This document shows positions 13,001-24,667 of a stretch of 64,000 bases of DNA, piece after piece. Within the stretch, counting starts at the first letter, position 1; each line of letters starts with the position of its first letter. Source of the stretch: Impatiens glandulifera (lineage: Eukaryota; Streptophyta; Magnoliopsida; Ericales; Balsaminaceae); contig NC_061867.1 in NCBI RefSeq assembly GCF_907164915.1, positions 48,921,852 through 48,985,851 on the forward strand, read 5' to 3'. The notes under the pieces were generated by a model. That model was given only the letters and a program-made list of their open reading frames with translations, did no database searches and was not told where the DNA came from. The position numbers and the translations under genes are program-made.

Positions 13001-16000
13001 TGAATCATGCAAGTGAAAATTTCCAATAAGAACCAAGGACCATGAAAATAAATTGGAAAGAGTAAGAGAAAAAGAGACCCAAACAAAACAATACAACATT
13101 CCTTTTTAAAGGATAATAATCATAATACCATTTCATTAATCCATATATTTGCAAAGTCCACAAATATAGTGGTGAAAAAATCCAACAAAATCAATTTGGT
13201 ACACGTTGTGACCCGAATGATCATAAGTTTCACAACATAACTCGAAGAGATAAACTCAAGACCTCAGAAAAAAGACATAACAGACATGTTAGATGATATG
13301 AGACAATACAACATTACAGACATAATTCTGCAATGAAGGAGAACCAAGTTATAGATGGATAACCAACCTCATTTCTTGCTGATATCTACGAAATGCAGAG
13401 TCACTCCGGACATGGACAACCATTTTCAAGTGAACATTGTCACTAGACGTTGCGTCAGTTTTGTGGAAGTTGTGGTAAAACTTGAAAGCAGCAGGAAAAC
13501 GCTTTTCTTTCATTAGGCGAATCATCTCCTGAAATGAATCAGAAAGTAAAGTTGGAATCTGAGAATCAAATAACACTATTAAAAAGGAAGACCACAACAG
13601 TTAAGGGAGAAAAAGAATTAGAATGGGAACATATATAAATAACAGAGTCCAAGCTTCAAAATCAATATCTCCTGAACAAGATCATAGTATTCTTTACATA
13701 TTCACAAGTTTGTAGTGCATCAATGTTTGCATGAAGTAGAGTTTCAAAGGAAGTCACACAAACAACCAGAAAGATATATTTGTTTTAATAGAGACAAACC
13801 TGCAACTTCGTTGTGGAAAAATCAGCTGGACTTGATTGCAAAAATTTTGAGATGACAGATTGGTCAACATTTCTGGACTGAGAATCGTTTCCTTCGATTC
13901 CAACCCAATCCAAATATTTGGGGCAGAAAGAAGTCCCTACTTCCTGGAGAAGAGCTTTTATTTGCTGGAGCAGTACACAACAAATTGCACACCATTAAGT
14001 AAATGTGTCTCCCTTGTAAACACAGTCAGTAAAAAGTGAAATCCAGTAACTATTCTATTTATAAAACTTTGACATACCTGCTTTTCATCAGCCCTATTTG
14101 CAGCACAGATTTCACGTAGATTTGGACCCAGATCAAGGCCAGCTGAAATGGAAGCAAAATTAGATGTGCTCTATAATAATTATAATAGAAAGATGACACC
14201 AAACCCAAATGCATCTTACTGAACCAAGAGATATTTTCCAAATTTATAAGTTTAGCAAGAAAACAAGCAACAAGAAACTTGGAGAATTATCTGGATCCTA
14301 TGCCTTGAACTATGTTTGCATGCACAAAGGAAATCAGGAGTACAGTGCACATTAAACAAAATTGTAGGAAATGTAAAGGGTATCGACCCAAACATGTTAA
14401 CGAAAAAGAATATTGGAGATGTAAAATGGAGAATACCTATACTGCCAGCGATGAAAACCCAGTAAGAGAGCTACTACGTAAGAAAACAGTTTTTCAAACT
14501 GTCAAGAGGAAATGGAGAATGGCAAGAATGTCATCAAACAACAAGAATAACCATGCCCAATGTAAACAACAGCAAGTAGTTTTATTACATGAAAGTTATA
14601 TCCATGTGGTTGCCCAGTAAAAAATCAATCTTATGAAGAAAGAGCCATACTTGAGAAAATAATCAAAACCTTTTTATGAGATACAAAACCATGTATTCAT
14701 AACTCAAAAAATGTAAATACCACCTAGAAAATTCAGTCATGATTGGTCTACAAAGATCAAATTGAAAAGTAATATACATGTTACATGAAGAAAGGAAAAG
14801 AACGTGGGTAAAAAACATTCTCAAGAACTGCAGGTTATGCAAGTAATATGTCAGCCAAGTCTTGAGTTCTCAATATCCCCTTCACTACCAAATCTTGTAC
14901 TTTTTAGCATGGGACTGTAACAGACCTAGATTACGAATCTAAAATTTAATGAGAGATTAGAAAACAAATTCAGATGAGAAAGGAATGTCCTAAGCCTGAG
15001 AAGAGGAAACCATATTCAATCCATTCATATTCAACATAATGCCTTCATACAATACATCTACTCTTAATATGTACCTTTCTTTTTCTACGAACATTAATTT
15101 CCAATATTACCCTTATATCTAATTACCACTATATCCTTATATTGTTCATTTTTGTAACATAAGGCAAGTCCTTTCGAACAGAAAACAAGGGAGTTTGATA
15201 GACTTACCTCCTTCTAAAGGTGGCAAAGGAAAATCTTTCAAAACCTGCTCCATGTGTTTTAAGCTATCATGGCTTACTATACGAGCAACAAGTCCTTCCA
15301 ATATTTCTCCCTGTACTTCTGTATGATCTTTGGACCCTGCACATCAAAGTAGGACATTCCAATATTCATATAATATCCCCACCATTAGCAAAATAATGAC
15401 TGCTAAAAGGGGATATAAAAGCTCCCTCAATGGATAGAAGTTAGATCTTATGGAAGGATTATTCAATATGTCGTTTTGAGAAATATACAAATGGAAGGCA
15501 AAAAAAATGTCAATATACAATGAGATAAGGATACAACAATCTGAACATGACAAGTTACAACTATGGTAGATAGATAGAACTGTTATAAGACATATTTGAG
15601 AAAATAAAACAATGGGGGATGAGAGGTTCAAAATAACGGGAATACCAAATTCAACCTATTCCAAAGCAATTACATCCTACAACTTACATAGGGAATTACA
15701 TATAATTTTAACTACTAACATTAACTACTATTAACCACTTATCACTTACTAAAAACTAGAATACTAATATTATCCATTTAGTATTTATACAAATTATATT
15801 GGGTTAACCAAGTGACCCAACTTGTTTCGATTATAAACGAGAGCATACTGAAAATCTGAGATATCTGAGAGCTTATTGCTAAGTTGATGAGTTACTCAAT
15901 ATTTTTATGACAAACTGAGGCTGATTCATTTGGTATGAGAAAATATAGCTCCTAATATGCAAGGTAAAAGAGGCAATTTAAGTCCAAATGTAAAAATTAC

Positions 16001-19000
16001 ATCTTTTAAATATTAAAACGTAAAATCAAGTTTTAGAGTATAGGAGTTTGATTACTATTGCCTTCTGACATTTTTTTTCTTTTATGCCTTGTAATCTGGC
16101 TTAAAGACAGTTGATAGTATCATGCACATAAAAACATTTAACATGAGACAAGAAGGGAAGGAACAAGGCCTGGAATACTATACTAGTTACACGTTAATGG
16201 AAACAAAATCAGAGACATGAGATATGTTTGAACTATACCTGGTATGGATATATCTGCAACTTCATCAAGGGTTTTACACACGGGTGTTGCAGTTCCTTCT
16301 TCACAAAGTGCGTCATATGCAGCAAAGAATGATGTCACAGATTTCCTGGAGTGAAGACCGAAAATCAATTACAGTCATGATCCAGTTCCATCCGTTAACA
16401 TCAAACAGAAAAACTAGGCTTCATAATCTCTTTATGAAACATTAATATAGGCAAAGCGTCAAGGAGCTGTATGACAATGATACACAAAAGTAATTTCTAA
16501 TATTAGTCTTTTCTTTGCGCCTTATTTCTTGTACCAATATTATACATTCTCGAAAATGATAATAGCTTATAGAACCTACCATTTTCTAGATCAAATTCTA
16601 ACTCCTCTTGGTATTACTAATTAACATTTTAGAAATGTTAAAATAAAATGGCAAAAGAAACACATTATTTTCAAGCATAACAATCAAAGGATTCATGCTA
16701 CATAAATAAACATATCAAATACGCAGCAATAAAGATATTATAGGTACATCAGAGCAAAATACATGATGATATTAACACAATCGATAAATTCAAGGTCAAT
16801 TTCAGGAGCATTATTAGCATTACCATTATTTTTTAAGGATAGGTATCTCTTGAAGATTACCTTGTCGACAATAACCACACATGATTTGTAGGTAATCGCC
16901 ATTTCCTACAGAAGGCTATAATCTCTGCAGTTGAATAGAACTTTGGTTTTCCAGCACCCAAGTCTGTGACTGCTGTCACTACAACTGTTCAATGATGTCA
17001 AGAAAAAGACGATGAAATATTAGGACACTGAATTATAAAGGAGCAATATAAGCTCTAGGGGTGACATCTCATGAATAAGAACTTGCTCACTTTTACTAAT
17101 TCAACATGGCATGATGGATGAGTTATTCAATGAACAACATTCAGATCATAATATATATTCAACACTTGGTATAATATTGTTTGTATTTAATAGAAGTCGC
17201 ATTTGCAACAACTATGCTAATACAAACTTTAACAATTCAAAAGAAACAAAACTTTCTCAGTTTTGATTCAACTCAAAGAATAAAATAGGAGAAAGAAATA
17301 GATGACAAGAAACCCCAAACCTAAGACATATTTAAAACACTTCTTTTCAAAAATATATATTTAACATAAATTATCAGGTAGCATTATCCCACAAAGTGTA
17401 ATGTACAGATTTACGATTTGTAGGATAATGCTACCTGATAATTTATGTAATAATAAGCTACTCTACTTTCAATATTATTACCCTTGTACTATTTACCAAA
17501 ATATCCCTACTACTGTTACATTTAGACTTCCTGTGTTTCTCTACCTAAATTTATTTTCTGCAAAGGAATGTCTATTTGCCATAATATGATGCACAGAATG
17601 CAGAATCTTGACTGAATAGAGGCAACAAAGTATGATGTATGAATGAAGAAGAAAAGTAAATTGTCACAAATAATACATGTGAAATTAGTAAAAGCCTGAA
17701 ATATAACAAAAAAAAATACATGCCATTAGAAACAGTAACATTAACAAAAATTGTAAACAGTTATGTTTTCTAAAAATGGCTTAAAACTAGAAGAATAATC
17801 ATCTGGAATAAGAATGATAAAAGCATATCTTACATGGTTCATTTATTCTTTGTATTAGCTCAGAATGTTATATTGTTGTCTCCCAAACAAAGGGAACTAG
17901 AAAACTGACCATAATCATCTAGAGGACGTTGTCCATGATCTCCAAGCACAGCGGTTACCAATTCCATAGATATGCACATATGATTTCTCTGTCAAAAAAA
18001 AAAACAAGACTCAAAATCCAAGATGAAATTTAAGAATCATTTGGTTAAAAATAAGAATTTGTTTTCATTAGAATAGTAGCATTTGCAATTACTTGTAAGA
18101 TTAAGTGACTAAGAAATCAGAGATAATTTATGTGTCAAGAATCAACAAAAAAATGTGACTAAATGTACAAACTCGACTCAACTAAAAGTATTCACGGGTG
18201 ATGGAAGAAATACATAGTAGGAAATTTTGCATCAAAAGTGAGCATTAGTAACACATCTCAAGAAGTTAATAAAGCATAAGAACCCAACGCACACGGGCTA
18301 AGTTCTCTAACAATTACTCAACTAGCTCTTGTGTAAAGAGTGGGGTTTGGATGTGAATGTTCTTTATGGGGGTGATTTGGAGTCAGTTCTGTTGAAGTTA
18401 TGTCTGCTCTTTGGGTCTGATTTTCCTTTGGCTCGTGATTGTGGGGTGTTGGGTTGTCGCCTAGAGGGCAGGTGGTGCTTTTTTGTGGTTGGATTTCTCT
18501 TGGTGGGCTTGGGATATCCTCTTGAAGGTTTTGGTGAAGTGATTCTTTTGTATTGCAATTGATTTTTTGGAATGTACCATTGGGTACTTTTATTTTAGTT
18601 CTTTTGATTTAGCAGAGTAAGTATATAGCTCCTTTTCGATTAGTTTTATTTTGGGTTTCAGCACCTTTTTTTCTTCATTTTGGGTGCATTGCTTTTGAAA
18701 TACCAGGGCCATACTTTTATTATAACATGGAACATTGTACCGCACATAAAAACACATAAAGATATCACATGCCTCGAGAAATTCGTTGAACTCTGCTTGC
18801 TTTTTGCTGGCTCGGGTGCCCCATGCTTCACGAAACATCCTTCCAAGAACAAAAACACCCACAGCAGTATATCTGCACCAAAAACGTAAAATTAGTAAAT
18901 GGAACCAATAAAGTACCTCCGGGTGAAATGAGAAAGAAAGAAATAACAAAGGAAAACAAATGTACAGAAAGCTAATTAAGGGTGACTAGTTCTCGACAAC

Positions 19001-21569
19001 ATCTCTAGTTCAATTTGGTTCATTGTGAGACACAGGAGTAGCTTGTTAGCGTTTATATCAATGTTGGTATTTATACATATTAAGGTATGTCTCTTTTGGG
19101 CTGTGCTACTAATCTCGTATATAAGGTTTTCTAAAGCAATAGAGAATCATATCTTATATCAATAAATTAGGATTGTGATTAAAATGAAATAGATAGGCAT
19201 ACAGAAAATTAAATAAGGATATTTCAATTCATATGCCATGGTCATTCCACCATTCAATCCCTTAATCTAGTCCAATCTAATCCCTACATATCATACCCAA
19301 AACTCTTACACATTAATGTTATTACATACCACTCCTCAAGTTCCCATTAGTAGTCCTCTATATTTTCTGCCCAAAATGATCCAAAGAAGTGAGAGGCCAA
19401 AATTCGACCATCATAGACACAGACTACACACTTGGTGGTAAGGAATTGGGATCCCCAAAAAAATAAAGGCACAAAAGCACCTCGCATACATTCAAGTGAA
19501 AACATCTTCATTTGTATCATTGAGATGTATATCATATCTGTAGGAATGATCTTACTTCGGGTAACATATAAAAGATTAAAAAAACATGCTTTAAAAGATG
19601 CAAGCTAGACATGAAATGCCAACTTGTTGAAGCAAATAAAAAATAAGGAAATGGTCCCATGGACCAAGAATGGAGTGAAGATCAGAATCTCACATATTTC
19701 CGTAACTGTTCTTCGCATATGCTCCACCCTCATGGCCTGCATACATGAATAGAGAACCAGAGTGCTTGAGTGACACCTGCACCCCAATAAATAATATTTA
19801 TGAAGCAACAATCCTATTCTGCAACTAATCTAAGCAAAAGATATTCACTAAAATGATAAAAAAAAAAATTGTCATAAACATGAATCTGTAGTACACAGCA
19901 TAAAACAACTCAGCACAAGGTATTATTCAGTATGCTTTTTCCTCTCACCTCCACAGTAGCGATGCCTTTTGACACCATTTCTATCATTCTCGTCCTAATC
20001 TGAAACCATAAAGCAAAGCAACAATGTCAAGGTAAAAGTGGAATCAAATGCAATTAGTAAAAAAATCCGGTAATTGCATTATATCATGGTACAACCTACG
20101 ACATTCCTTCCAACTCATTGAAATTCAAGAGTCCTCTCCATAAATGGAAAAACATTGAAAGGTTTGATAAGACTATATGTCGCAAGAACGTTTAACCTAG
20201 GATTATAACTGATGGATGAGACTATATAGAATTGGAGATGAGGGTCAAGACTAACTTCTAATAACTCATTTCCTAAGATGATGTACAAGTCTCCTAGTGT
20301 ATCTATACAAGTTCATTTTGTAAGTCAAATTATGAAATCTCCTACTGAAAACATACGAAATATATCAACATTGATGATGCAAGTATTTTCTAGACAGGTG
20401 GTCCTATAGTGACATCCTACATTAGCTTAGAAAAAATATTAAAGTGAAAAAGGCAAACTATCCTACAACAAAGCAAAATGTTGATACTCTCACTAACATA
20501 TTACCAAGGCATGACCTTTTTCAAAAAATAACATTACCAAGGCATGCACAATCTCATACTATTTACTTGTTGTAATTATATACTAGATCTCTTTTCCTAG
20601 GAGATTAACAACTCCTTATTTATTATAGTGTAGTAGGTTAGTAGGTTATATAAGCATGTAATACAAACTCACATCAAAGAAAAATAAAATATCTACTCTT
20701 TATTCTCTCGAATTTCGCAAATAAAAAATTATTACCTCTTGATCTGATTTCTCATTCTCAAATTTAGGATAGAATGTCGCTCTTATTTGGGCAAGGGAGT
20801 ACGTGGAATTGTCAACTGAGAAATTATCAAACAGTTTGCTAAGATTACCAATGCTTTTCTCATTAGCAGATTTCTCAGCCGACAATTTTGCCCCCCCACT
20901 TTGTGTTCCAAATTTTCTCGCAACAGAGCCGAACTGAATAGGAGAACTAATGACAGGATTTCCCACCACATTTTCAGCAGCTGATATTGTGTCTTTGCTT
21001 GAAGAGGGGACTAGAGGATCAGGCTTCTGTACCCAATTCGCTTCATTATGCTTACCTCTTCCCTGCAATTATACAATTACCAAATCCAGCCATCAAAGAC
21101 AGAACTGTATAAGTTATTCTTCAAACAATAATCAATGTATCATCTTTCTACTCAGAAAGCCTGTCTATTTAAATCTAAATGCAAATATTGATTCCAGATG
21201 AACACAATATAAAGTCTCAGAGCAGTTATATGCTTCTTATTTTTTTTATCTGAATTCAATCACTAACAACCAAAATGAAATCTTTTTCGTTCCTTGTACT
21301 CTGGTCGACTCAATTACATCGACCCTTTAACTAATGCAACTGTATAATAAAACATATACAGAAGTATACAAGAAATGACTACGTACCCGATTATGTTGAG
21401 ACATGGTGGAAATAGAGACAGGGCAAGCGAATCCGGCAAGGCGACTCTGGCTGGTCAAAGGGAAACAGAAGGAGGAACGAAATGGGAGAATAAGAGAGCT
21501 CTTGGAAAGGAGACGACGTGAAGAACGAGCGGCAATAACAGTGCAGAGTAAGTTCTGCAGCGCCGTCAT
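4090..21569 (-). CDS. RNL: tRNA ligase (RNL/RLG1): ligase, polynucleotide kinase and cyclic phosphodiesterase domains
   Basis: It joins tRNA halves after intron removal and, in plants, is also known to ligate bZIP60 mRNA in the unfolded protein response. Exons, minus strand: 21569-21387, 21062-20736, 19999-19949, 19776-19694, 18872-18773, 17988-17910, 16984-16861, 16345-16239, 15336-15208, 14142-14078, 13964-13800, 13528-13368, 12999-12968, 12328-12159, 11368-11289, 9783-9718, 9604-9312, 8983-8876, 8224-8127, 6959-6899, 6367-6291, 6200-6129, 6045-5969, 5855-5775, 5524-5422, 5303-5142, 4482-4090. All phases agree, giving 1148 residues; the Arabidopsis protein is about 1100. The ligase nucleotidyl lysine is in LKHSGSLFMYAG (K about 191). 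The kinase P-loop GIPGCAKS is at about 739-746. Two 2H phosphodiesterase motifs, HMTL (about 1043) and HITL (about 1104), are present. All three active sites look intact. The start is the first in-frame ATG after a stop at 21653; an alternative ATG lies at 21404. Recognised from memory of the family. Confidence 0.93.
10491..10709 (-). repeat. Two-copy tandem repeat, 106-bp period, in intron 15
   Basis: Units start at 10491 and 10597. Each begins TTGTAGAGC, contains CTAATAATTTCTTCCTA and ends near ACCCACAA(T/C)TGTTG. The copies differ at several positions, so the duplication is not very recent. It lies inside an intron of the tRNA ligase gene and has no coding effect. Confidence 0.8.
11942..12133 (-). 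repeat. Near-identical 50-bp direct repeat in intron 14
   Basis: The segments at about 11942-11993 and 12082-12133 share AGAAAGGTAGCAAGAATTC followed by AGAGTGGATGAATTTTAC and TTCAACTAGTTACAT. They are about 140 bp apart. The near identity points to a recent duplication or conversion just upstream of exon 15 of the tRNA ligase gene. Confidence 0.8.
17364..17448. repeat. Perfect 26-bp inverted repeat (fold-back) in intron 6
   Basis: The arms at 17364-17389 and 17423-17448 are exact reverse complements over 26 bases, centred on CAGGTAGCATTATCC / GGATAATGCTACCTG, with a 33-base spacer. In RNA it would form a strong hairpin within an intron of the tRNA ligase gene. It may be the remnant of a small MITE. 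Confidence 0.85.
17989..18772 (-). other. GC-AG intron (intron 5) of the tRNA ligase
   Basis: Exon 5 must end at 18773 after FNEFLE, followed by GCATGT rather than GT. The next exon starts at 17988 after TTGACAG with RNHMCISMEL. This junction keeps both frame and conserved sequence. The only nearby GT donor (after GAGGCAT) creates an immediate TAG. GC-AG introns are a known minor class spliced by the U2 spliceosome. Confidence 0.82.
18320..18600 (+). other. G/T-rich foreign-looking segment inside intron 5
   Basis: The segment is strikingly G- and T-rich on the plus strand, unlike the A/T-rich intron around it. It contains an open frame of about 77 codons (18329-18562) with no recognisable domain. 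The composition change suggests an inserted retroelement fragment, perhaps a LINE tail, but I see no diagnostic motif and no clear target duplication. Confidence 0.3.
21405..21569 (-). other. N-terminal targeting-like extension of the tRNA ligase (55 codons)
   Basis: Between the first in-frame ATG (21569-21567) and a second ATG (21404-21402) lie 55 codons rich in Ser, Arg, Leu and Ala, with no acidic residue (for example AARSSRRLLSKSS). This is typical of plastid or mitochondrial transit peptides. The first ATG has a poor context (T at -3), whereas the second has ACC before it (A at -3). Initiation at both would give organellar and nuclear/cytosolic forms. Plant pre-tRNA splicing enzymes have been reported in several compartments including chloroplasts. 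Start use here is inferred. Confidence 0.65.
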
Positions 21570-21835
21570 CCAACTGCGGAACACTTCTGTGGAATGCGAA
21601 GAGAGGAGGAGGAGAAGAAAGTAATCGTGAACGGAGACGACTCCGATCGTCTAACGGAGAACTGTAATAGTCGGCCGGCGACTGAGTTCGCTATTGGAAG
21701 ACTCGGCCTGTTTGTTTCAGAGAGAAAGGAAACTAAAAAAATAATAGTCGGCCGGCTGGATTGATATGAAGATGAACATAAGAATAAATCAATAAAAGTT
21801 TAATTTAATAACATTAAAATATAACCTCATATATA
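21570..21835 (-). promoter_or_regulatory. Promoter and 5' leader region of the tRNA ligase gene, with repeated CGGCCG boxes
   Basis: Only 266 bp separate the first ATG of the tRNA ligase from the end of the neighbouring transposon. The 14-base box AATAGTCGGCCGGC occurs at 21666-21679 and again at 21743-21756. It contains the palindrome CGGCCG and stands out as GC-rich. No convincing TATA box was seen. A leader and core promoter here are inferred from position; any upstream promoter elements would have to come from transposon sequence. Confidence 0.5.
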
Positions 21836-22259
21836 GGGAAATTTGACGAAATAACCTGATAATAGGCTTATTTCCAAATTTAGCATAAGCATGATAAAAT
21901 TTTTAAAATTAACCTTTTGCCATGGATAAAAGACAATTCTACCATTAATTAAAAGTTTGGGTTATTTATGTTTCTTTTCCTCTCTCCTCATTCTCTTTCA
22001 GTTTCTCTTCGACCTTTGGTTTCCTTTCTCTCATTTCAGTTTCTCTCATTTCAGTTTTTCATCCGACGATCCAAGTGAAGCAACGAAATGAAGGAAGCCG
22101 ATCGATCAACTCCCCGAGGCAATGTCGGAACGCCTTCATCATTTCAGGTGAGTTATGCCCGTTTTCCATCGTTTTCTGCTGAAACGGAAGATTGGTTTAG
22201 AGTTTAGGGTTTGGTTTAAGATTTTAAATGGTGGCTGAATGGTTTAGGGTTGAATATAA
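21836..22259 (+). repeat. Left terminal inverted repeat of the first MULE
   Basis: It matches the reverse complement of about 24807-25233 along its length with scattered substitutions and small indels. It carries a conserved block GAAATGAAGGAAGCCGAT and, near 22140, CTTCATCATTTCAG followed by GTGAGTTATG, which reads like an exon end with a good splice donor. Confidence 0.85.
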
Positions 22260-22500
22260 ATCTGTCGTAGGCGTCGCAAGCGAAAATGCATATGTCGTAG
22301 GCAAAAATGCATCTGTCGCAGACGAATATGCATCTGTCGCCTGCGAATATGCATTTGTCGCCTGCGAATATGCATCTGTCGCCTGCGAAAATTGTGCATC
22401 TGTCGCCTGCGAAAATTGCGCATCTGTCGCCTGCGAAAATTGCGCATCTGTCGCAAGCGAAAATTGTGCATCTGTCGCCTACGAAAATTGCATTTGCATG
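22260..22500 (+). repeat. CpG-rich short tandem repeats inside the left arm
   Basis: About ten units of 21-24 bp built on GCATCTGTCGCCTGCGAA with an AT-rich link. They are open in more than one frame on both strands, so the ORFs here are by-products of repetition and not genes. Confidence 0.85.
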
Positions 22501-22590
22501 TGTTGAGTTCTTGTTGTTGAGTAAAAAATGAAGTAAAATGTTATTGTTCTTTGTGTTTTGCCAAATAAAGTATCAATTTTTTCTTTGTTG

Positions 22591-22901
22591 AACCCTGCTT
22601 CCCAGAAGAAGTACAGTGATACGGGGAGAAATGTCTAGCGAAGCATGGGGTTGACAGGCCGTCAATGGGAGATGTTTTGTGGAATTTGGAGTACGCTCTC
22701 TAGCTTGAGGAAACTTCATCGGCTCTGACAGAACCGAAAGACAACAACACGAACCATATTCAATGAATTGCATTGAATCCTCCACCTATGGAGGCGTTTG
22801 ATAACAGCAGCGCAAGTAGGGTGGAGGGTGCGAGTTATGGGGAGGAAGATGTGGCGACAAGTGCTATTTTCTCGCAGCTAGTAAATCCTCGTGAAAGATA
22901 A
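22591..22901 (+). pseudogene. Captured C-terminal fragment of a THESEUS1/HERK-like receptor kinase (CrRLK1L)
   Basis: From about 22633 the plus strand reads EKCLAKHGVDRPSMGDVLWN then LEYAL, the end of the kinase domain of malectin-like receptor kinases. It continues through DNNTNHI and PMEAFDNS to EDVATSAIFSQLVNPRER and a natural stop at 22899-22901. The piece at 22591 (NPAS then KKY) is homologous but joins only after a frame change. In-frame stops interrupt it (TAG after YAL, TGA-type changes nearby). Intact relatives are cell-surface kinases sensing cell-wall state. Only the last roughly 100 codons are present, without promoter or catalytic core, so this is a dead fragment inside the MULE. 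Recognised from the family tail. Confidence 0.85.
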
Positions 22902-23354
22902 ATGTTTTTACTCGTGACAATTGGGTGCATTTATACTTAAAATTTGTTCTTTTTTTTTATCCTTTGGTGATAATAATATGATTGAAATAATATGACATGA
23001 GTAGAACATAGTAGAAGAATTTGGATGCATCTTTTTTCTTTTGAATTTATGATTGATCTTTCTTTTTTCATACTCGCTACAAAAGGAATGGAGAAACTTT
23101 TTTTAATATAATCATCATTTAATATAATTATCATTTAACATAAATTAAACTTAATATGTCTCTATTTTTTGGTAACTTACTCAAATAATATAATATATGT
23201 TTTATTTATTTGATAATTTATTTTAACAAAAATCTCAAGATCTTAATAAACTCCAAGACAAACACAAATTACATCCCACAACATAATTAACAAAAATAGA
23301 ACAAAGTTGGCATAATCCATCATCTTCCCACGACAGAATACAAACGAGATGAAG

Positions 23355-24440
23355 CTACTTGACTTTCTTCTTCTCCTTGATTGACGATGAAGATGATACA
23401 ACACCAATTCTGTAGGGGTCGATACTGTAAGCGTAATGCTGAATAATGGCGAAAAACTCATCTCCAGACACACCAACACATTCTGATACGCCTCTTCAAT
23501 TTGCTCCACATCAATCCAAATATGATGGGATTTTATTACCCCCATGGCAGCTAGAATTTCAAGCACAATCCCCTATTTTGTTTGTAGACAATAGATTGAA
23601 TGATTCACAAATATAATGATTTGGATAATATCAAACGGAAGGTTAGAATATTACCTGCCAGAAACAGAAGAAGACAACTCTCTTGATGCACAAGAATTTC
23701 GCTAGAGGGCTGTGTGGTTTCAATTCTTTATCAAACACATGGTAAAAGATCACAAGAGAATACAAGGCAAGTGAGACTGAAACGTTTAAGATAATAGTGA
23801 ATGTCCAGTTGATCCAACTCGGATATATTCTCATTCTTTGAAAAACTATCATCAAGAATGAACATACAGGTCGAATCACAACAAACTGCCATGTCCACTG
23901 CTTTAGAAGCTTTAACGATTGGTGATTCAACCGAACTGTATGGGGCTGCAATCAGTATAAAAAGAACCACATCTTTGAAACAGATAAAACAAAATCCTCA
24001 AAAACTACACCCAAAAAAACAAGTTTTACTCACCTGAAAGAGAGTCATTGGAAACGAGTGGTGAATTTCTCTTCCTTTTACCCCATCTGGAACTATGTTC
24101 TTTCTCAAGGATATGTTCCAAATAGCTATACATCAACGCCATAAACTTAGCAATCACCTGCATTTATAAAAACAACAGAATAATCTCCCATTGGAATTAC
24201 AAAACCCTTAAAAATGTTTGGTACTATACTTACCAAAGTTTCATAGCATTCCTTGATTTATTCAAGAAAAGTAAAATAAGAACTGCTCCATGTAAAATGT
24301 AACAAACCAGTGTAGGATACAACAACATATGAAGGAGCCATGAGAATGGTAGCCAATATAGCATTATGTTCCTTTGGTTCCCTCCAGCATAATATATGTG
24401 TCAAGACTAATTTAGTAGAAACCAACAGTGTAACAAGTTG
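23355..24440 (-). pseudogene. Captured four-exon fragment of a DUF300/TMEM184 (LAZ1-like) membrane protein gene
   Basis: Minus-strand exons with GT-AG introns: about 24440-24234 (WREPKEHNAILATILMAP region), 24157-24034 (KFMALMYSYL, then EIHHSFPMTLFQ), 23945-23655 (LKQWTWQFVVIRP, LALYSLVIFYHVF, KFLCIKRVVFFCFWQ) and 23572-23355 (GVIKSHHIWIDVEQIEEA, NVLVCLEM). This order matches plant TMEM184 homologues of the At5g26740 type, which are multi-span membrane proteins. The gene is broken: a TAA follows TFLE in the first exon, the frame shifts after MYSYL in the second, and shifts again after CLEM in the fourth, where IIQHYAYSIDPYRIG reads in another frame up to TAG 23357-23355. The N-terminus is missing. 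Its location between MULE arms shows capture. Confidence 0.88.
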
Positions 24441-24667
24441 TTGCAATATAAGTCATTTGTGATGGATGCATCTTTCCTTAATAACTGAGAACCTGCATTA
24501 CAGATTTGAAACTTCAACCCTTAATAACTAGATTTGTTGTATTATTCACGCGGTAGATTTCAGAAAATTTCATGAGATTCTAAATCTAGAAGTTAGAAAG
24601 AAAAGTGTATGATCAAAATAACTAGAATTCCGAGTAGAATCGCGCAAGCAGCGAAGGTTATGAACTT

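Noticed and set aside
18364..18889. Overlapping short frames on both strands around exon 5
   Set aside because: The only supported coding part is the minus-strand exon 18872-18773 of the tRNA ligase.
21391..21584. Upstream or overlapping starts at 21584 (GTG) and 21573 (TTG)
   Set aside because: Non-ATG starts are not supported for this plant gene; the first in-frame ATG is 21569.
22228..22531. Open frames on both strands and a possible CRISPR-like repeat array
   Set aside because: The repeats are contiguous 21-24 bp units without unique spacers and belong to a plant transposon; the frames exist only because the unit contains few stops.
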